Positions 24,803 to 36,847 of a stretch of DNA of 64,000 nt are shown piece after piece; position 1 is the first letter of the stretch, and each line of letters begins with the position of its first letter. The DNA is taken from assembly GCA_029953675.1 (NCBI GenBank), contig JAMWBK010000009.1:1116001-1180000 (forward strand), written 5' to 3'. The translations under genes and the position numbers were made by a program. The DNA comes from Rhodosorus marinus. Its lineage: Eukaryota > Rhodophyta > Stylonematophyceae > Stylonematales > Stylonemataceae. The notes beneath the pieces were generated by a model. The model did no database searches and was not told the DNA's origin. It saw nothing but the letters and a program-made list of their open reading frames with translations.

Positions 24803-27800
24803 CTCATTGCACTCGCCCTGTGGTCTTTTCAAAGAGTATGATCCGCATCAAGGCCAGAATCCGGCACAGTACTACTCTGTCAAAAAAGGGTACTCATTTT
24901 CCGTCTGCCCAACCAAACCTTACCCCGCAACAACAAACCACTCCCTCACCTTCAGCTGCCCACGAAAGAACCCCAGCAAGGAAGATCAAACAAAAAAAAG
25001 AAAACCAAAACCCACGCTCTCCCTTCTTCCCTCCCAAAGATTTGCGACCCTTTCCTCTTCCTTTTTGAAACAAACTCAGGTTGCTTCAAACAAAAAACCA
25101 ACAAAACAAAAAGAGATGAAAAAGGTCACGTCAATTTTAACAAAGGCCAAGGCCAAGTCCCTCTTAAACTCTCAATAGGAGCTCTTCAAAGTTACCCTTC
25201 TCATCAAAACCCCTTCCACCTCCACCCCCTTCCCCAAAAGGACTTTTGCCCTCCGTTAAACTTTACTCCGAGCACTTTAAACGGTCCGCCTCTGGACTGC
25301 AAGATTGCTTCTGTATTTTTTGGGTTTTTGAGTTCCATGTCTTCCCCGCCCCTTCTTCCCTCCCCCCCCCCCCAAAAAAACCCGACGTTTTTTTAGTAAG
25401 TTTCCTTTCTAGTTTTCGAATCCCCCAAAAATTGGTGCCAGAAAGAATCATTTTCTTGCGAAAATGCCGATTTATGGCCATGTTTAAGAAGTGTTGCGAC
25501 CCAAAAAAATCAAACCTGGGGGCGCGCTTGTAAGGAAACGAGTGGAGTTACACATCCTACTAAGACGGAAAAGACTTTTTTTTTCTCCCAAGCCCAAAAA
25601 GAGACTTGAAGGACAAAAAGAAACTTCTTTATTTACACAAAACAAAGTTAAGGCGTTTGAATCTTTGACAGATTTTAGGCAGGGGGTGGGATAAACTCAT
25701 GAGTCCAACCCCCCTTCGTAATCGAATCCAATATCCACGGCAAGAAAAATGGACTTAACTTGATCACCCCCCTAGTGACGATGGATGTCGGTAACCTATG
25801 CGGTTCAAGGTTGTTCACTTTTACGAAGGTCGTTCATCAAAGGTTTGGAGCAAAAATCAATCTCACAAACGAGCGAGCTCGGTGGGGGTACTCGCTCAGT
25901 TCAGAGAGCCTCAACGTATGCTCTGGGAAACCCCCTCGCGGGAGTCTTTTGCTGTTGGATATTCCTCCCATCGCCGCGATCACCTTGCACATACCCCGTC
26001 CGAGCTGCTTAACAAAAATCGATGTGGAACGAGGACAGGCCGAGTACCCCTCTCCAAGATTTTCATTTCTATGTGCCTAAAATGCCTGAGCGGGAACTCT
26101 TTTGTGAATGAGAGATCATTCACCTAATCGTCGATTTTTTTTCAAACGATCAGAGATGACCTACAACGTCTTTGATTTGATCCATGTCACAACCTAAAAT
26201 AAGGAAATACGAAAAAAAAATAGTACAACCCATCTTGTCCTAAAATTCGTCCTATTCAGAGGGGAAAGTTATATTCTAGTTGCTTACTTATTTTTAATCA
26301 AATACTAGACTAGCTAATTTCTTCGTACCCGAATGGGGGGAAGCTTGCGATCCAAGAGCGGTAAAAAGTGTTCTTATGAAATAATTTGAAGGCATTCTTG
26401 AATTCTTCGCGAGACAAGGCTCAGAATAGTTCTATTTACCCCGCTATTCACTTTCTGAAGGCTGACTTCGGTTTTTGTTTGTTTTTTAAGGCATATGAGA
26501 TTTTTTTAGTTGATCCAACCACCGCAGCATAGAATGCATCAATAACTGCGGAAACGAGTCGATAATTTCGGAAATTGAAAAGCACAAGTGGATGGCAAGG
26601 TGAGTAATATCGAAGAATCGGTGGTGGAGCGGGGCGGGGGGAGGGAATCTTTCACAAAGCCAATGCCAATGGACTCAAGAATAGGCGGAAACAATATCCA
26701 CACACCCTCCAAAACGCCCTCAGCCGCGGCGAGGTAGACTCTTCTTTCCATGCCAGCATTATGGACTTGCTTTTTGAAGTGCTGCCACCAATTACGTCTC
26801 CCATCGCGAACACGCGAGCTGCGAACGTAATGTGTGGAACGCCATCTGAAAAGTAACGAGCGAGGCATTCTGTTTAACCGGCGCTTTTTCCCGGAGCAAC
26901 CAAGAACAGGAATACCTCCTGGCGGCCACTCAATACTCTGCAGGTTCAGCCTGCAGACGCAACAAGCTGACGATACTCGGAATTTTACCTCGTGGTACTT
27001 AACTTGGGGAAGGCTCATACAACTACTTTACCCCGAACCGGGACCAGCTTGAGTCCCACACACTACCTCGCACTCGAATACCTGGCTAAAAGTCTCCCCG
27101 TGATCTGCTTTTTATAGACTAAACAAAGATGTATGAAAAAAAAACAATTTCTGTTAGTATTTTGATCTTCTCTATTGTTGAGAACCACCGTTGATATTCG
27201 TTCTTGACTGGGTCGCAGATCGCTCGCAAGCTCGATCGGGTTGCACGGTAACTACAAGCTTTTGCGTGGGAATTGACTACTAGACCGCGACGATTGTTAC
27301 TGGGAGGTAGTTTTAGGGGGTTGGAATTCTCAACTTCGGGCGTGTATCAACAGAGCAAGAGAGAAAGTCTGCACTGCGCTGACCTTAGCAAGGAAAGCTG
27401 CTCGGTTCCCTGCCATGACATCTTCGTACCGTCCTGGGGGGTGATTGATAGACCAAGATGAAGAGAAATAGTGAGGGTCAAGTGGATGTTCTCGCAATAG
27501 ATTTATGCACATGCTAGCTAGCACCGGAAAACGGCTGGCTGAAGTCAACGTGGTGCTTTCCCCACGGCATTTCGTACCTTTTTTTTTTTTTTTTTCGCAA
27601 ATGTCAACTTTTCTTCAGCCATCACAAGTACAGGTTCCCCTCAAGTAGTTCAGTTCTCGCCCTGAGCGGAGGAACTTGAGCTCGGACCCAACCGTGCGAT
27701 TCGACCCAAAGCCCATCCATTTTCTTCCATTCAAGCAGGCCAGATACGGAAAGAACGGGCGCAGTAGGAACCCCACGGATTTTGTGAAAAATGGCAGTAG

Positions 27801-28250
27801 CTAGCTCTGAGAATAGCGAATCTTGTTTTTACCGGGAAGGCCATTTCCATTGCCCATTAAGGGAGCTGAACATGTCCACCGCAGAGCAGCCTTCGTCCTC
27901 CAACCTCCTCCAACGCGCTAGTTGAATCCCACCTAAAACGCTCCGTTTTCAACGATTTGTGTCTTGAGGAAAGGTTTGTCATAGACCGTCTTATAACTTT
28001 TTTTCATGGATTGACTATTGAAAAGCATTAGAAAAATAGGGTATGCATATTGAAATTATTCAAAAACCAGTCAGGTTGGGGTGTTTTCGATAAAACATCG
28101 GATATTCAATCAAGAATCAATCATCATTGCACATATATTGAATTATGATTATTTATCCGAATAACAAGCTGTCACTCTTATGTATTGAATGAGGATTACT
28201 TCTGAGTTCTGCAGTCAGTCATCTACACTTCCTTCAGGTTTATTCGTAGC
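24803..28250. other. Gene-poor region
   Basis: The first 550 bases, upstream of the Tudor/AT-hook gene, are strikingly A/C-rich on the plus strand and include a C10 run at about 25365. Frames at 25760-26127 (+) and 26539-27018 (-, 159 codons) have no recognisable domain; the latter contains a Trp/Arg-rich stretch but no splice partner I could find. A T15-type tract lies at about 27580. The rest is plain intergenic DNA, AT-rich around 27980-28200. Confidence 0.45.
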
Positions 28251-28486
28251 CTAACTACCCTGAGAAGCGCTCCAGTACTTTTTGTTCAGAACGCTCAACC
28301 AGGAAGCGGGAATGACCACGCGGGTAAACTCCAAACCGAGCTTGAGTCCAATCAAAGATCTTATTAACCACTTCTCGGAACTAGAGTCTAGACCTTTGAC
28401 GATGGCACAGTACTTTAGTGTACCCACGATCCTTCCTCTAACAGGTCCCTCGTGGAGCTGACGAACCACCCGAACCGACCCCTATC
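28251..28486 (-). pseudogene. Possible fragment of an ATP-dependent DNA ligase DNA-binding domain
   Basis: After a possible acceptor at about 28487, the frame reads GSVRVVRQLH, then IVGTLKYCAIVKGLDSSSE and KWLIRSLIGLKLGLE, ending about 25 residues later. The pattern of a helix ending in a small residue, a Ser/Glu turn and WLIRSLxGxLRLGL is typical of the N-terminal DNA-binding domain of ATP-dependent ligases. No KxDGxR nucleotidyltransferase motif was found downstream on this strand, so if the likeness is real this is a remnant or a very short gene. An acidic 29-residue exon-like piece with a donor site (29158-29244, -) might belong to the same gene. The assignment is tentative; chance similarity over about 35 residues is possible. 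Confidence 0.3.
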
Positions 28487-29639
28487 TCGAGCACTGACGT
28501 TGTACGGCAGTCGTTGTAGTCGAGCCCACGGGTAAAACGTTGTGCACCAATGTCCACTCTTCCGGGACAAACACGTCGCCAACCCACCAACTATCCTTCC
28601 GAACAGCTGGGAATTTCTTTCGTCAAAGTCAGAGACTTGTTTTTTTCATCCCTTTTTCTTCTACCCTACTACTACTTCCCCACAGCTCAGGATTTATTCC
28701 ATCGGTCCATCGGTTTAATCGGTGCCTAAGGTTCCCGGATGTGGTACTCTAGGAAGGGCGTAGAGAGCGCGCCTCTAAAACTAGGGCAGCGTTATAGCGC
28801 CAGAGAGTCAGACTTGTGACTCCCCTTTCCCTCTCGTAGGATACCCACCCGGGGTCGTTAGTTTTTTTCTAGTAAACAAGAGAGGCAGGCTCAAAGAAAC
28901 ATACAGTCGGGAAAGAGCATCAGGGCCGTTGCGCTAACACTCCCGCAACCCAGCACCACCAGCGCTGTCTACGAATCCAAAGACTTCTATAAAAAGTCGA
29001 ACAAACCAATTAGCAAGCGCAGACGGCAAAGCCTTAGCGCCTCCCTGTACCCGTACTCATGCCTCCGCATAGTACTCGCATCGGCACCCTCCATCCGCGG
29101 GAGGCTGCAGGCTGGTAAAAAGCCGCAAGGGGACAAGGGAGCGTTAGCTCCACATACCTGTTTCCTGATTCCGTTGCTATCCTCAATGACTAGATCCGAA
29201 ACTCTATTTAGTTGCTGTTCGTCGATATCCCCGATCGAACTCATCCACTGCAGCCCGCCACTACGAAACCACTAAAAACTACTGAAGTACTCTAATCGTC
29301 GGCGTTTTCGCATTTTAACACAAAAGCAATCCGGTGTCACTGTCCCGTAGAAGAAGATTGAACCTCAATCAATATCTGTTATTGATTGGAGAAATCGGAC
29401 AGGAATCGGTTGTTAATTGGACCCGCATCGGACATATTATGTGTTATTTATTTTGAATTCAGGTTCGATATTTATTGACCAAAATCGGGCAATAACGTTG
29501 TCCATTTTTTTGGATGGAAACTGGTCTTGACATTTTGTCCGGGGAGGTGGATGTGGGGATGGGGTGAGGGAAGGCTGCCTTGTTGCTTGCGAATCTGTGA
29601 ACATTGTAGGATCAGAAAGGAGTGAAAAAGAAAGGAGGC
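28487..29639. other. Upstream region of the phospholipid methyltransferase gene
   Basis: This contains an exon-like minus-strand piece at about 29158-29244 (MSSIGDIDEQQ..., followed by a gtatgt donor) of unknown function and a 9-bp perfect inverted repeat caatcaata/tattgattg at about 29368-29390 carrying ATTGG boxes. The last 130 bases are G-rich on the plus strand and lead into the PEMT start codon. Confidence 0.45.
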
Positions 29640-31014
29640 ATGTCGTATTGGAAATATTTACCATCTGATCTCTCTCTGGTTAGAGAGGGGATTCAGAACG
29701 TTGGAGATAAGATTGAGTCCGTTTTCGAGGTTGCCGAACCGTATTTGGAGCCTGTTCTTGAAGTGGAGAAGATGTTTCCTCATGTTTTTGAGGCTCCATC
29801 TAAATTACTTGCCTCAGCCTTCGTTAAGATGCCGCAGCAGAGTGAATATGTTGATCTTTCCGACCCGTTGTTCTCGAGAGCGTTTATTGTGATCGCGCTT
29901 TGTCCACTCATCTGGAATGTGTTGGGAAGATTGGAGTACAAAACCAAGATTCTTACGAAGATATTCTTTGGAAGGTCTGTAGTTGCTCTCACGGAGCTTC
30001 ATCAAGCCAAAAAAAGCGAGATGAAAAAAATTGAAGGCAGGGGTTCTCTTCCGTAGGTACCCTGGATGTTACGCCCTAGCAACTTGGATCTTTTGCTTTT
30101 CTCTGTTCCGTGATAAGAGTTTCATGGAAGTTCTGCGGAGCCCAAACCAGCCTGTCTGTGAACTGTTGGCGAAGGACGAGTACTTGGTAAGGTTAATAGC
30201 TCGGATAGCCCGGAAAAAACCCGTCGGATCGCGGCGACTACAGTCTCTCACCCTCGTCGACCTGATGCCTGCCTTAGGCCCTTGCGGGAGTGCTTTTTAT
30301 TTTGGGACTTGTGCTTATCGTCTCGGCGTATATCAGATTAGGAGTTGTTGGAACGTACCTGGGAGATTATTTCGGAATCCTCGTGAGTATCATCCACGCT
30401 CGAGTCTGTTGGGTTAAGCCTTAGCACACCAGACCTGACATCTGATCTGTGAAAATTTTGATCACCACTCAGTTTGAGGAGAAATTGGAAGGCTTCCCGT
30501 TCAGCGCTTCGCCGCACCCTATGTACGACGGGGCTACGATGTTATTTGCTGCTCGCGCGCTCGTGTAAGTTCTGAAAGCTTCTGGGCTCCGGGTGAACCC
30601 CCCCAGGAGTCTTAAGGAAGCTGTAATCTTTTGCTGATCTATGGCCATGGTACTTTTTGTCGTCATAGGGCGCAGAGCATGGCTGGAGTACTCCTCGCTT
30701 GCTGGGTGTACATTGTATACCGTATTGCAAGCGTTTTTGAAGAGTGAGTGCACGCCTGATCTGAGCTCTTGAGAATGAAACGTGCATTTGACATTATACC
30801 TTGACGTGTCAAGACACGCTGCTGACGTAATGTTCTTTTCTTGAATATCAGATCTTTCACCGATTTTATCTATTCGGAAAAACAGACCCACGATAGGAAG
30901 GCAACGAAGTCTACGCAGTCCGTCTCATCATCGAAGGTGAAGAGTGTCCAGAAGACCAAGTCACAGAAATCGAAGGGAACGACTTCCTCCAGCTCGAACA
31001 ACAAGAGGTCCTGA
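29640..31014 (+). CDS. PEMT: Phospholipid N-methyltransferase (PEMT/OPI3 family)
   Basis: Enzymes of this family methylate phosphatidylethanolamine derivatives with S-adenosylmethionine in the ER membrane to make phosphatidylcholine. Six exons (29640-29974, 30057-30186, 30278-30382, 30473-30564, 30669-30743, 30852-31014) sum to exactly 299 codons plus stop. Family motifs: membrane helix VLFILGLVLIVSAYIRLG, then GTYLGDYFGIL, GFPF...HPMYDGATMLF across the SAM-binding region, and FEESFTDFIY near the end. All match PEMT/OPI3, not the larger CHO2. The first about 75 residues, before the first membrane helix, are an acidic amphipathic extension not usual in the family. The tail is Ser/Lys-rich (SSKVKSVQKTKSQK), unlike the short KKxx-type ends of animal enzymes. 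The gene converges with LIG4, 357 bases between stop codons. Confidence 0.92.
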
Positions 31015-31371
31015 TCACGTGAACTCATGAGCTGATTGCAATGGTCGGCGGCTATTCGAGTGCGACGTCCAGACAAGGGTTCGGTGGTGTACAGAATAGG
31101 ATCACTGAAGTGGTACAAGAATCTCACTCACTGTGAGAAATGTTCGGGTTCCGTTTCGTTGGAAGAAAACGGAAAAATCCCTTGCAAGCAAAATTTTTAG
31201 GATTGCCAATCTGTATTCAGCGCCCGTTCATCAGGGCAAAATCATCATTCTCTTTCAGCACAAAAGGAGCTGGAACTCCCGGTTATGGCCTCTTTTCAAC
31301 GCTGTTGGCGTTGTTCGGCGAGTACACACAAGCAGGCAGTGATACACTCCAAAAGCAGGATTCTCGTCCAA

Positions 31372-34300
31372 CTACCTCTCGCGCGGTTTAATCAGGGATA
31401 GCGCGTGATTCATCAAGTTCCCGTCGTCCAATTCCTTGACACCAACCTCGCCGGCCTTGATCGTGCCCTTTAACGCGTGTGTACACTTCTCGTCTACTCA
31501 TGAGCCGACAAAGCGATGCGTAAGTAAGGCTGACCTGATGTTAGCAATATCCACAAAAACCATGGGCTTACCGCCAGTAACTACTGTCGCACCACAGTAC
31601 TTCAGCACGTAAGATAGCGGACTGAACTCATCCTAGACAGGTATAGTCAATCATTGTAAGTGCAAACTAACGGGTGTAACGGGGCGCAAATAGATGCCGC
31701 ACCTTTACACGAACAGTTATATCACGGTACGGGCTCCCAATCAAAGCCAAATCCGATTCCAATTCATTGAAGGACTCTATGCACTTCGCCAACTCTGGTA
31801 GTCTTGGTTTTCTATCACCGACCTGATTAATCACAACATGTGGTCCTTAGAGCCGTAAAGGTGGGCTGGACGACCCAGTAGAAGCCTTGCTCACCAATTC
31901 CAGGGCTACTTTCAACTCTGCCGGGGTAGTCTCCTCAACCCACGGATCACCAAACGCATCTGCTGTCCCCAGCATTTGGATTTTCAGAGCCTCGGTTGCG
32001 TACAACACGTGCTCTTGGCGAGGAGCTACGTACGTGTTGGCTTGATCACAAGCACACACCTGGCACAAGGGGAGCAACACAGAAACGCTTCTACCTTTTT
32101 AGTAGAACAGGGAACGGTCACCAGCAGGCACCTTCACGTTGAAGACCTTACCCAAGAGCTCAGGAGAACATCCCTAGGACCTCCAACTCGTCTCAAAGCA
32201 GCCGCTGATGCTTCTCCTCGCTCACTTCATTCACCCGCGGAGAGACGCACATCTTAGTGCACAGTCGAGGTAGAAACATATGAATGGATGCTCAAGTAGT
32301 TTCCTACCCATTGCATGCTGCTATCCAATTGAATACGCTGATCGCTGTCCTCGAAACCGCTATCATTGCCTTGCAAGAAGCCGTCATGTTCTGTGCAACA
32401 CTTCCACCAAGTGAATAGATCTGCTTCTCTACGGCTTGTTTCTCCGTGAGCGTCGATGCATCTCCTATGAATTCATCACAAAATAATTGCCTGCGTTGGC
32501 CCTTCGCGCTTTCCACCGGGCGTGGTGTCCTCACCATTTTGGCAAGCAACCTACCAACGACATGAAATATGAGGCCATCAAATACATGCTTTTCTCGCGC
32601 TGTCGACGACAAATCTGCAGTACTGTTATGACGGTAGTAGTCCCGATCGAAGCGTAAAATCTGTTAGGTATCGAAGCTCGTACAGCCCTCACAAAGAAAG
32701 GACCCGAAGAGGGGGTGCCGTTCCTTACACGAAGTGAGCCAACAACCTCGGAGCATTGTTGGAAGTGAGAGCGCTGCGTTTTCTCCGCTTGCGTCTGTGC
32801 TCATGTGCGATGTTGGAGACCGAATTGTATGTCCTTGATGACTGTTCTGCAGCATACTTTCTCAACTCGGACAAGGACATCGCGTCTTTCCATCCTCTGT
32901 CCGGACGCAGTCGTTTCACCCGCGGAAACCTCATCGTTACGCCACTTGGTGATTCCTCGTTGTAATTCAGGGCGTACGCTTTGATCTGGAAGGTAGACAT
33001 GGCGTGAGCACGTGCCGTGAACAAAATGTAGCCTCGATCGTATGTCCTGGTAAAGGTGCTTACCTGCAGAACCTCAGATACTCTTGGATCGATGACAACG
33101 TCAGGTACAAACATCTACGAAAGAAAGACGCAAAAAACGCGAGGAAGTTCCGGATGGTTTCTGAGAGCAGGCCTCTTTGTATTCTACGAACTGAGAAGAA
33201 TCGCGGCACTGTCGAAAACAACGGCCTCACTGTGCTGTCCGCTGGATTGGCTCCAGGTGAAGCTGGTATGAAGGATGACGTCGTTATCGACAGTGCTAGG
33301 ACTATTCCCGTTCCAACGATTGCTGTAGGTTTGCTGCTGTACCCCCGTGAGTGCTCGTTGCGAAGCAACAAAGCCTGGGGGATTCTTCGAATCAAGTGCA
33401 ATCCAGTGTTGACTAAGCCTCTCGTCCAGCGCATGCAGTTCGTCCGCAGAATATCCGCTTCCAACCCGTGTCACAAAAACGAACTTGTCGTGACGTGCAT
33501 CAACATGGGAATCATCTCTCACCCCGACAACAAAGTGCGAAACTCTACCTTTGCGAGATTTTGTGCGCGCATCTACCAAAAACACCCTAGCTGATCAGTG
33601 AAAACTCCTCAACTTGACGACAGACCCGAACTTACTTCCGTAAAATCCACCCAGAATGAGCATATCCAAATCATCGAGACCGCCTTCAAGATAGTCAGGT
33701 TTGAGCTTCACAGCCAGCTTGATGTCTCTACCGCCAAGTACATACCTAGGACAACAACGAGGAACGTGTTACTCCTTGGTATTCCTGCCCGTGCTCATCT
33801 CTGGTCCACAAAGGACTAAATTCATCCCGATCAAAGCGGAGACCATATCGGAGTTTCCAAGAGCTCGAAGGTTTTCACAACGCAGCATAAAACACAGCAC
33901 TGGAAGCCCGTGGTGAACAACTCTGGACCATCCAGTCGATTCAGCTTACTTTGCATTTGGGTTTTTGATGACAACCCCTTCGTATTTGCTGCTGATGTGC
34001 TGCTCCATGGTGGTGAAAATATCGGCAACGCTCTTCTTGTACTCACTGGGAGCTACAGATATGACGTTGCAGTCCTTTGCTATTATCTTCTCAAGCACTT
34101 GCAAGCGTTGCCTGAGGGGAAGGCTCAGAAATCGACTGGGTTCTCCACCTTTTCTCTGCAAACGTCACAGAGGGAGAATAGGGTTGTCCGAATCAGAGAA
34201 TAACATCCTGGGAACATTGAGCTCACTTGCGTCTCCATTGAACCCGTACCTGGTCGACGTAAAGAACGTCGAAAACGACGTACTTAACCCAAATATCCTC

Positions 34301-35849
34301 GGAGCGCTCAGATCCGGATACATAGCCGCGAATTCTCTCAAACTTTTCAAACGCGTTCAGACTGTTGTTCCAAAGTAGGACTTCCCCATCGAGAATGCAG
34401 TCTACTGCGAGCACTGATCGGATGGTAGCAGCTCGCAGCCAATTCCCGAACAAATGCGTTGTCTCTATCGCGTTTCTGGAAAAGCAACGAACGTCGTTCT
34501 CTACTTGGACCACCAATTGAAAACGGCGGGCATCCAATTGGTAAGCTTACGGATAGAGTGGATGGCTGCTTTCTAGAAACCAGCTGCGTTTTTCCTACCA
34601 ATCTTATGAAGCTGCAAGCGTTCCCCGTCGTACTTCGGTTCCAGGAAGAATCCGGTTGGCATTGCTTTGACAACATCCTGTAGTTGATGAGAGTCTTTCA
34701 GCCGGTGGCAGAGTAGTACCTCTGCGGGGGCACCGAGAGTCACGCAGTCCTACATAAGAGTATCAAGGCGGATCCACTGAGTCATGGTGAACATACGTGC
34801 ATCCCCTTCCGTTCTCTGACTACCTTGTGCTCAACGATGAAATCCGGGTCATGACACTCTTTGCAAACAAGAGCCAGGTTGTGTGTGCCCTTGTAATGCA
34901 TTAACGCGGACGGATGGTACCATCGCAAGACTGCCTCATACCCAATACCTAGCTTCATGTCCTTCAGAATGATCTAACGTGAATAGCCAAGTTGTAGCGC
35001 TTGAGAGTCCAGCAATTGTGAATAGGAATCGATCGACAAGCTGGCCACCTTTGTAATCCAAACGTTCTCCATATCAGTTCCCCTCTTAAGGAATTGATGC
35101 AGGATGCTTCTTCTCTCTTCTCCAGCGGAACCTCTATAGCTCACGAAGCCGCCTGCGCCGTAGACTGGTTCACATGTGAAGATTAAATGAATCCTGAGCA
35201 AATCTCGTTCGTCTGTTTTCTTTGTCTTTCAAAGGTGTGGTTGGTTTCGAAGCGAGGCAAGTTTGTACCTATTTCGCACTGATTCAGCTGGTCCAGCAGA
35301 TCGTTTACATCTTGAATACTCAGCTCACTTTTCGAGCTACATCTGCCTTCCAATACGGTTCCCAGGACAGCACAAAAGTCTCCAGCGGCAGTAACTTTCC
35401 CACCCGTCCTCGCCTGGACATTCGGATCCTTCCAACGTCTCAGGCGCTCAGCAGTGGCGCTTCCTCTTGGTAGCTAACGAGGTGATTTTCGCGGCACAGG
35501 AATCAGCATATCCTTGTCTGAAAGCTTGGCGATGCCCCTGATTGATGGTTACTCCTTCCGAGCTCACCTGCAACAGCTGTGAATACATATCACCCAGCGA
35601 CTTTTCTCTCATGCCGTACGATGCTCTCTCTTTGTCAAGCTCGGGCAGGACAAGTCTCATGACCGCGAAGCTTAGGTCAGATTCACAGCGGCTAGCAGGA
35701 GGCAGATCCGCCATCGCCCTCGAATCAACCTCGGCAATCTCGTGGAAGAACTCATCCAGGGCATGGGCTTTCCCAGCTTTGGATGTCGTTCCCACAACAT
35801 CGTTCAAGGACACGCAGAGCTGCGAGAACTGAACGGAATCAGAAGCCAT
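31372..35849 (-). CDS. LIG4: DNA ligase IV
   Basis: LIG4 joins broken DNA ends in non-homologous end joining together with XRCC4. At least fifteen exons run from 35849 to the stop at 31372-31374. The resolved ones (35568-35849, 35269-35446, 35049-35164, 34797-34973, 34599-34749, 34250-34503, 33950-34155, 33636-33745, 33343-33572, 33064-33114, 32729-32985, 32555-32622, 32464 onward) join in phase. The DNA-binding domain ends in WITK-IILKDMKLGIG. Motif I is KYDGER, with the catalytic Lys near residue 290; motif III is CILDGEVLLWN, motif IV KYEGVVIKN, motif V LAVKLKPDYLEGG. The OB fold ends RFPRVKRLRPDRGWKDAMSL. BRCT 1 begins VFDGLIFHVVG...YSLGGSVAQN. A second, short BRCT-like part (DEFSPLSYVLKYCGATVVTG) ends at KPRER without the usual Trp. 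Exon borders between about 32460 and 31900 are not settled. Confidence 0.93.
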
Positions 35850-36004
35850 AATCCGCTCCCACAAAAGCAGCTTCCAGTATAACTGTCCATTTACATTACA
35901 ACTTCTTCAAAGCCCAAAAACACTGGATACACTTAGGCCGGCGCTATTGGGGGTCAACCTTTGAAGCGCCTACGCTTCCTTCTTCCAAAGCAGCTCAAGC
36001 CAGA

Positions 36005-36847
36005 ATGGCAAAGACCACCGCATCAAGTCGACGAGTCCAAAAAGCATCCAAAAGCAGCTGCGAACCTAGTGGCCCTGAACAGCTGCCACAGGAGCTGTTC
36101 AACAGTAGGAATACACCTTTTCGAAGACGGTGGTTAAATAGCTCCAGGACCTCGCTTTCCGGAACTTGTTCATCTGAAGAACTGTGAAGAACGCTCGCGC
36201 TGGCAGGCAGAAGCATGAACAGAATCAAGGCGCAAACCTGGAAGTACCTGATGCTTCCAAGTGAGGCACTTCTGTACTGTTTTAGTCGGCATCGGCTTCA
36301 ACGAGAATACCTGGTCAGAGATCCGAGTTGCTGGGGAAACAATCTCCGGAGGTCTTTCTCAGCCAGATCAAAAAGGCAACACGTCAGTTACCTGAATTTG
36401 CTCCTCGAAGAGCACTCGAAGAGGGTGAAGTATAGACTAATCGATCGATCACTTTTTTACTATCGCTACTACAGACAAGCCTTTTGTTTCCATAGGCTGC
36501 CTCTTACTTTCTGTGTTAAACTAATCGGGTTGAACTTCTTGGGTGCTCACGAGGAAGCGGGGTTGGGTGAGAGGGTTGTGACATCGATGACCAACGGAAA
36601 CGGGAACGATAGTCGCACTTCTGGTGAACGGTTACTGGTCCCTTACTCTCCGCACAGGGTTGGATCGCAAACCATTTCGTACTGGTGCATGTACTCCATG
36701 GAAGACACGAGGTTCGATGTGAAAGCTTCCGCAGAAACTACAGTCTGTCCGTTACTAGCGACCATGTCCGGTGTTACATACTCCTTCAGTACAGAAAATA
36801 AGGAATCAACAACAGCGCAATTTCAGTTTAAACTCTTGACGTATTAA
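36005..36847 (+). CDS. Unresolved spliced gene, divergent from LIG4
   Basis: I do not recognise this gene. It would start 155 bases from the LIG4 start, on the opposite strand. Possible exons: MAKTTASSRRVQKAS...PQELFN from 36005; a coding-like piece reading SELLGKQSPEVFLSQIKK and ATRQLPEFAPRRALEE at about 36321-36428, ending at a gtgaag donor; and a last piece from about 36495 to the stop at 36847, which reads LPLTFCVKLIGLNFLG and ends QTISYWCMYSMED...QFQFKLLTY. The joins are not fixed. The final 60 residues resemble a beta-rich GOLD-type fold, but weakly. It could also be partly non-coding. Confidence 0.35.

Noticed and set aside
33060-33464. 134-codon minus-strand frame inside LIG4
   Set aside because: It runs mostly through a LIG4 intron and out of frame with the exons at 33343-33572 and 33064-33114.
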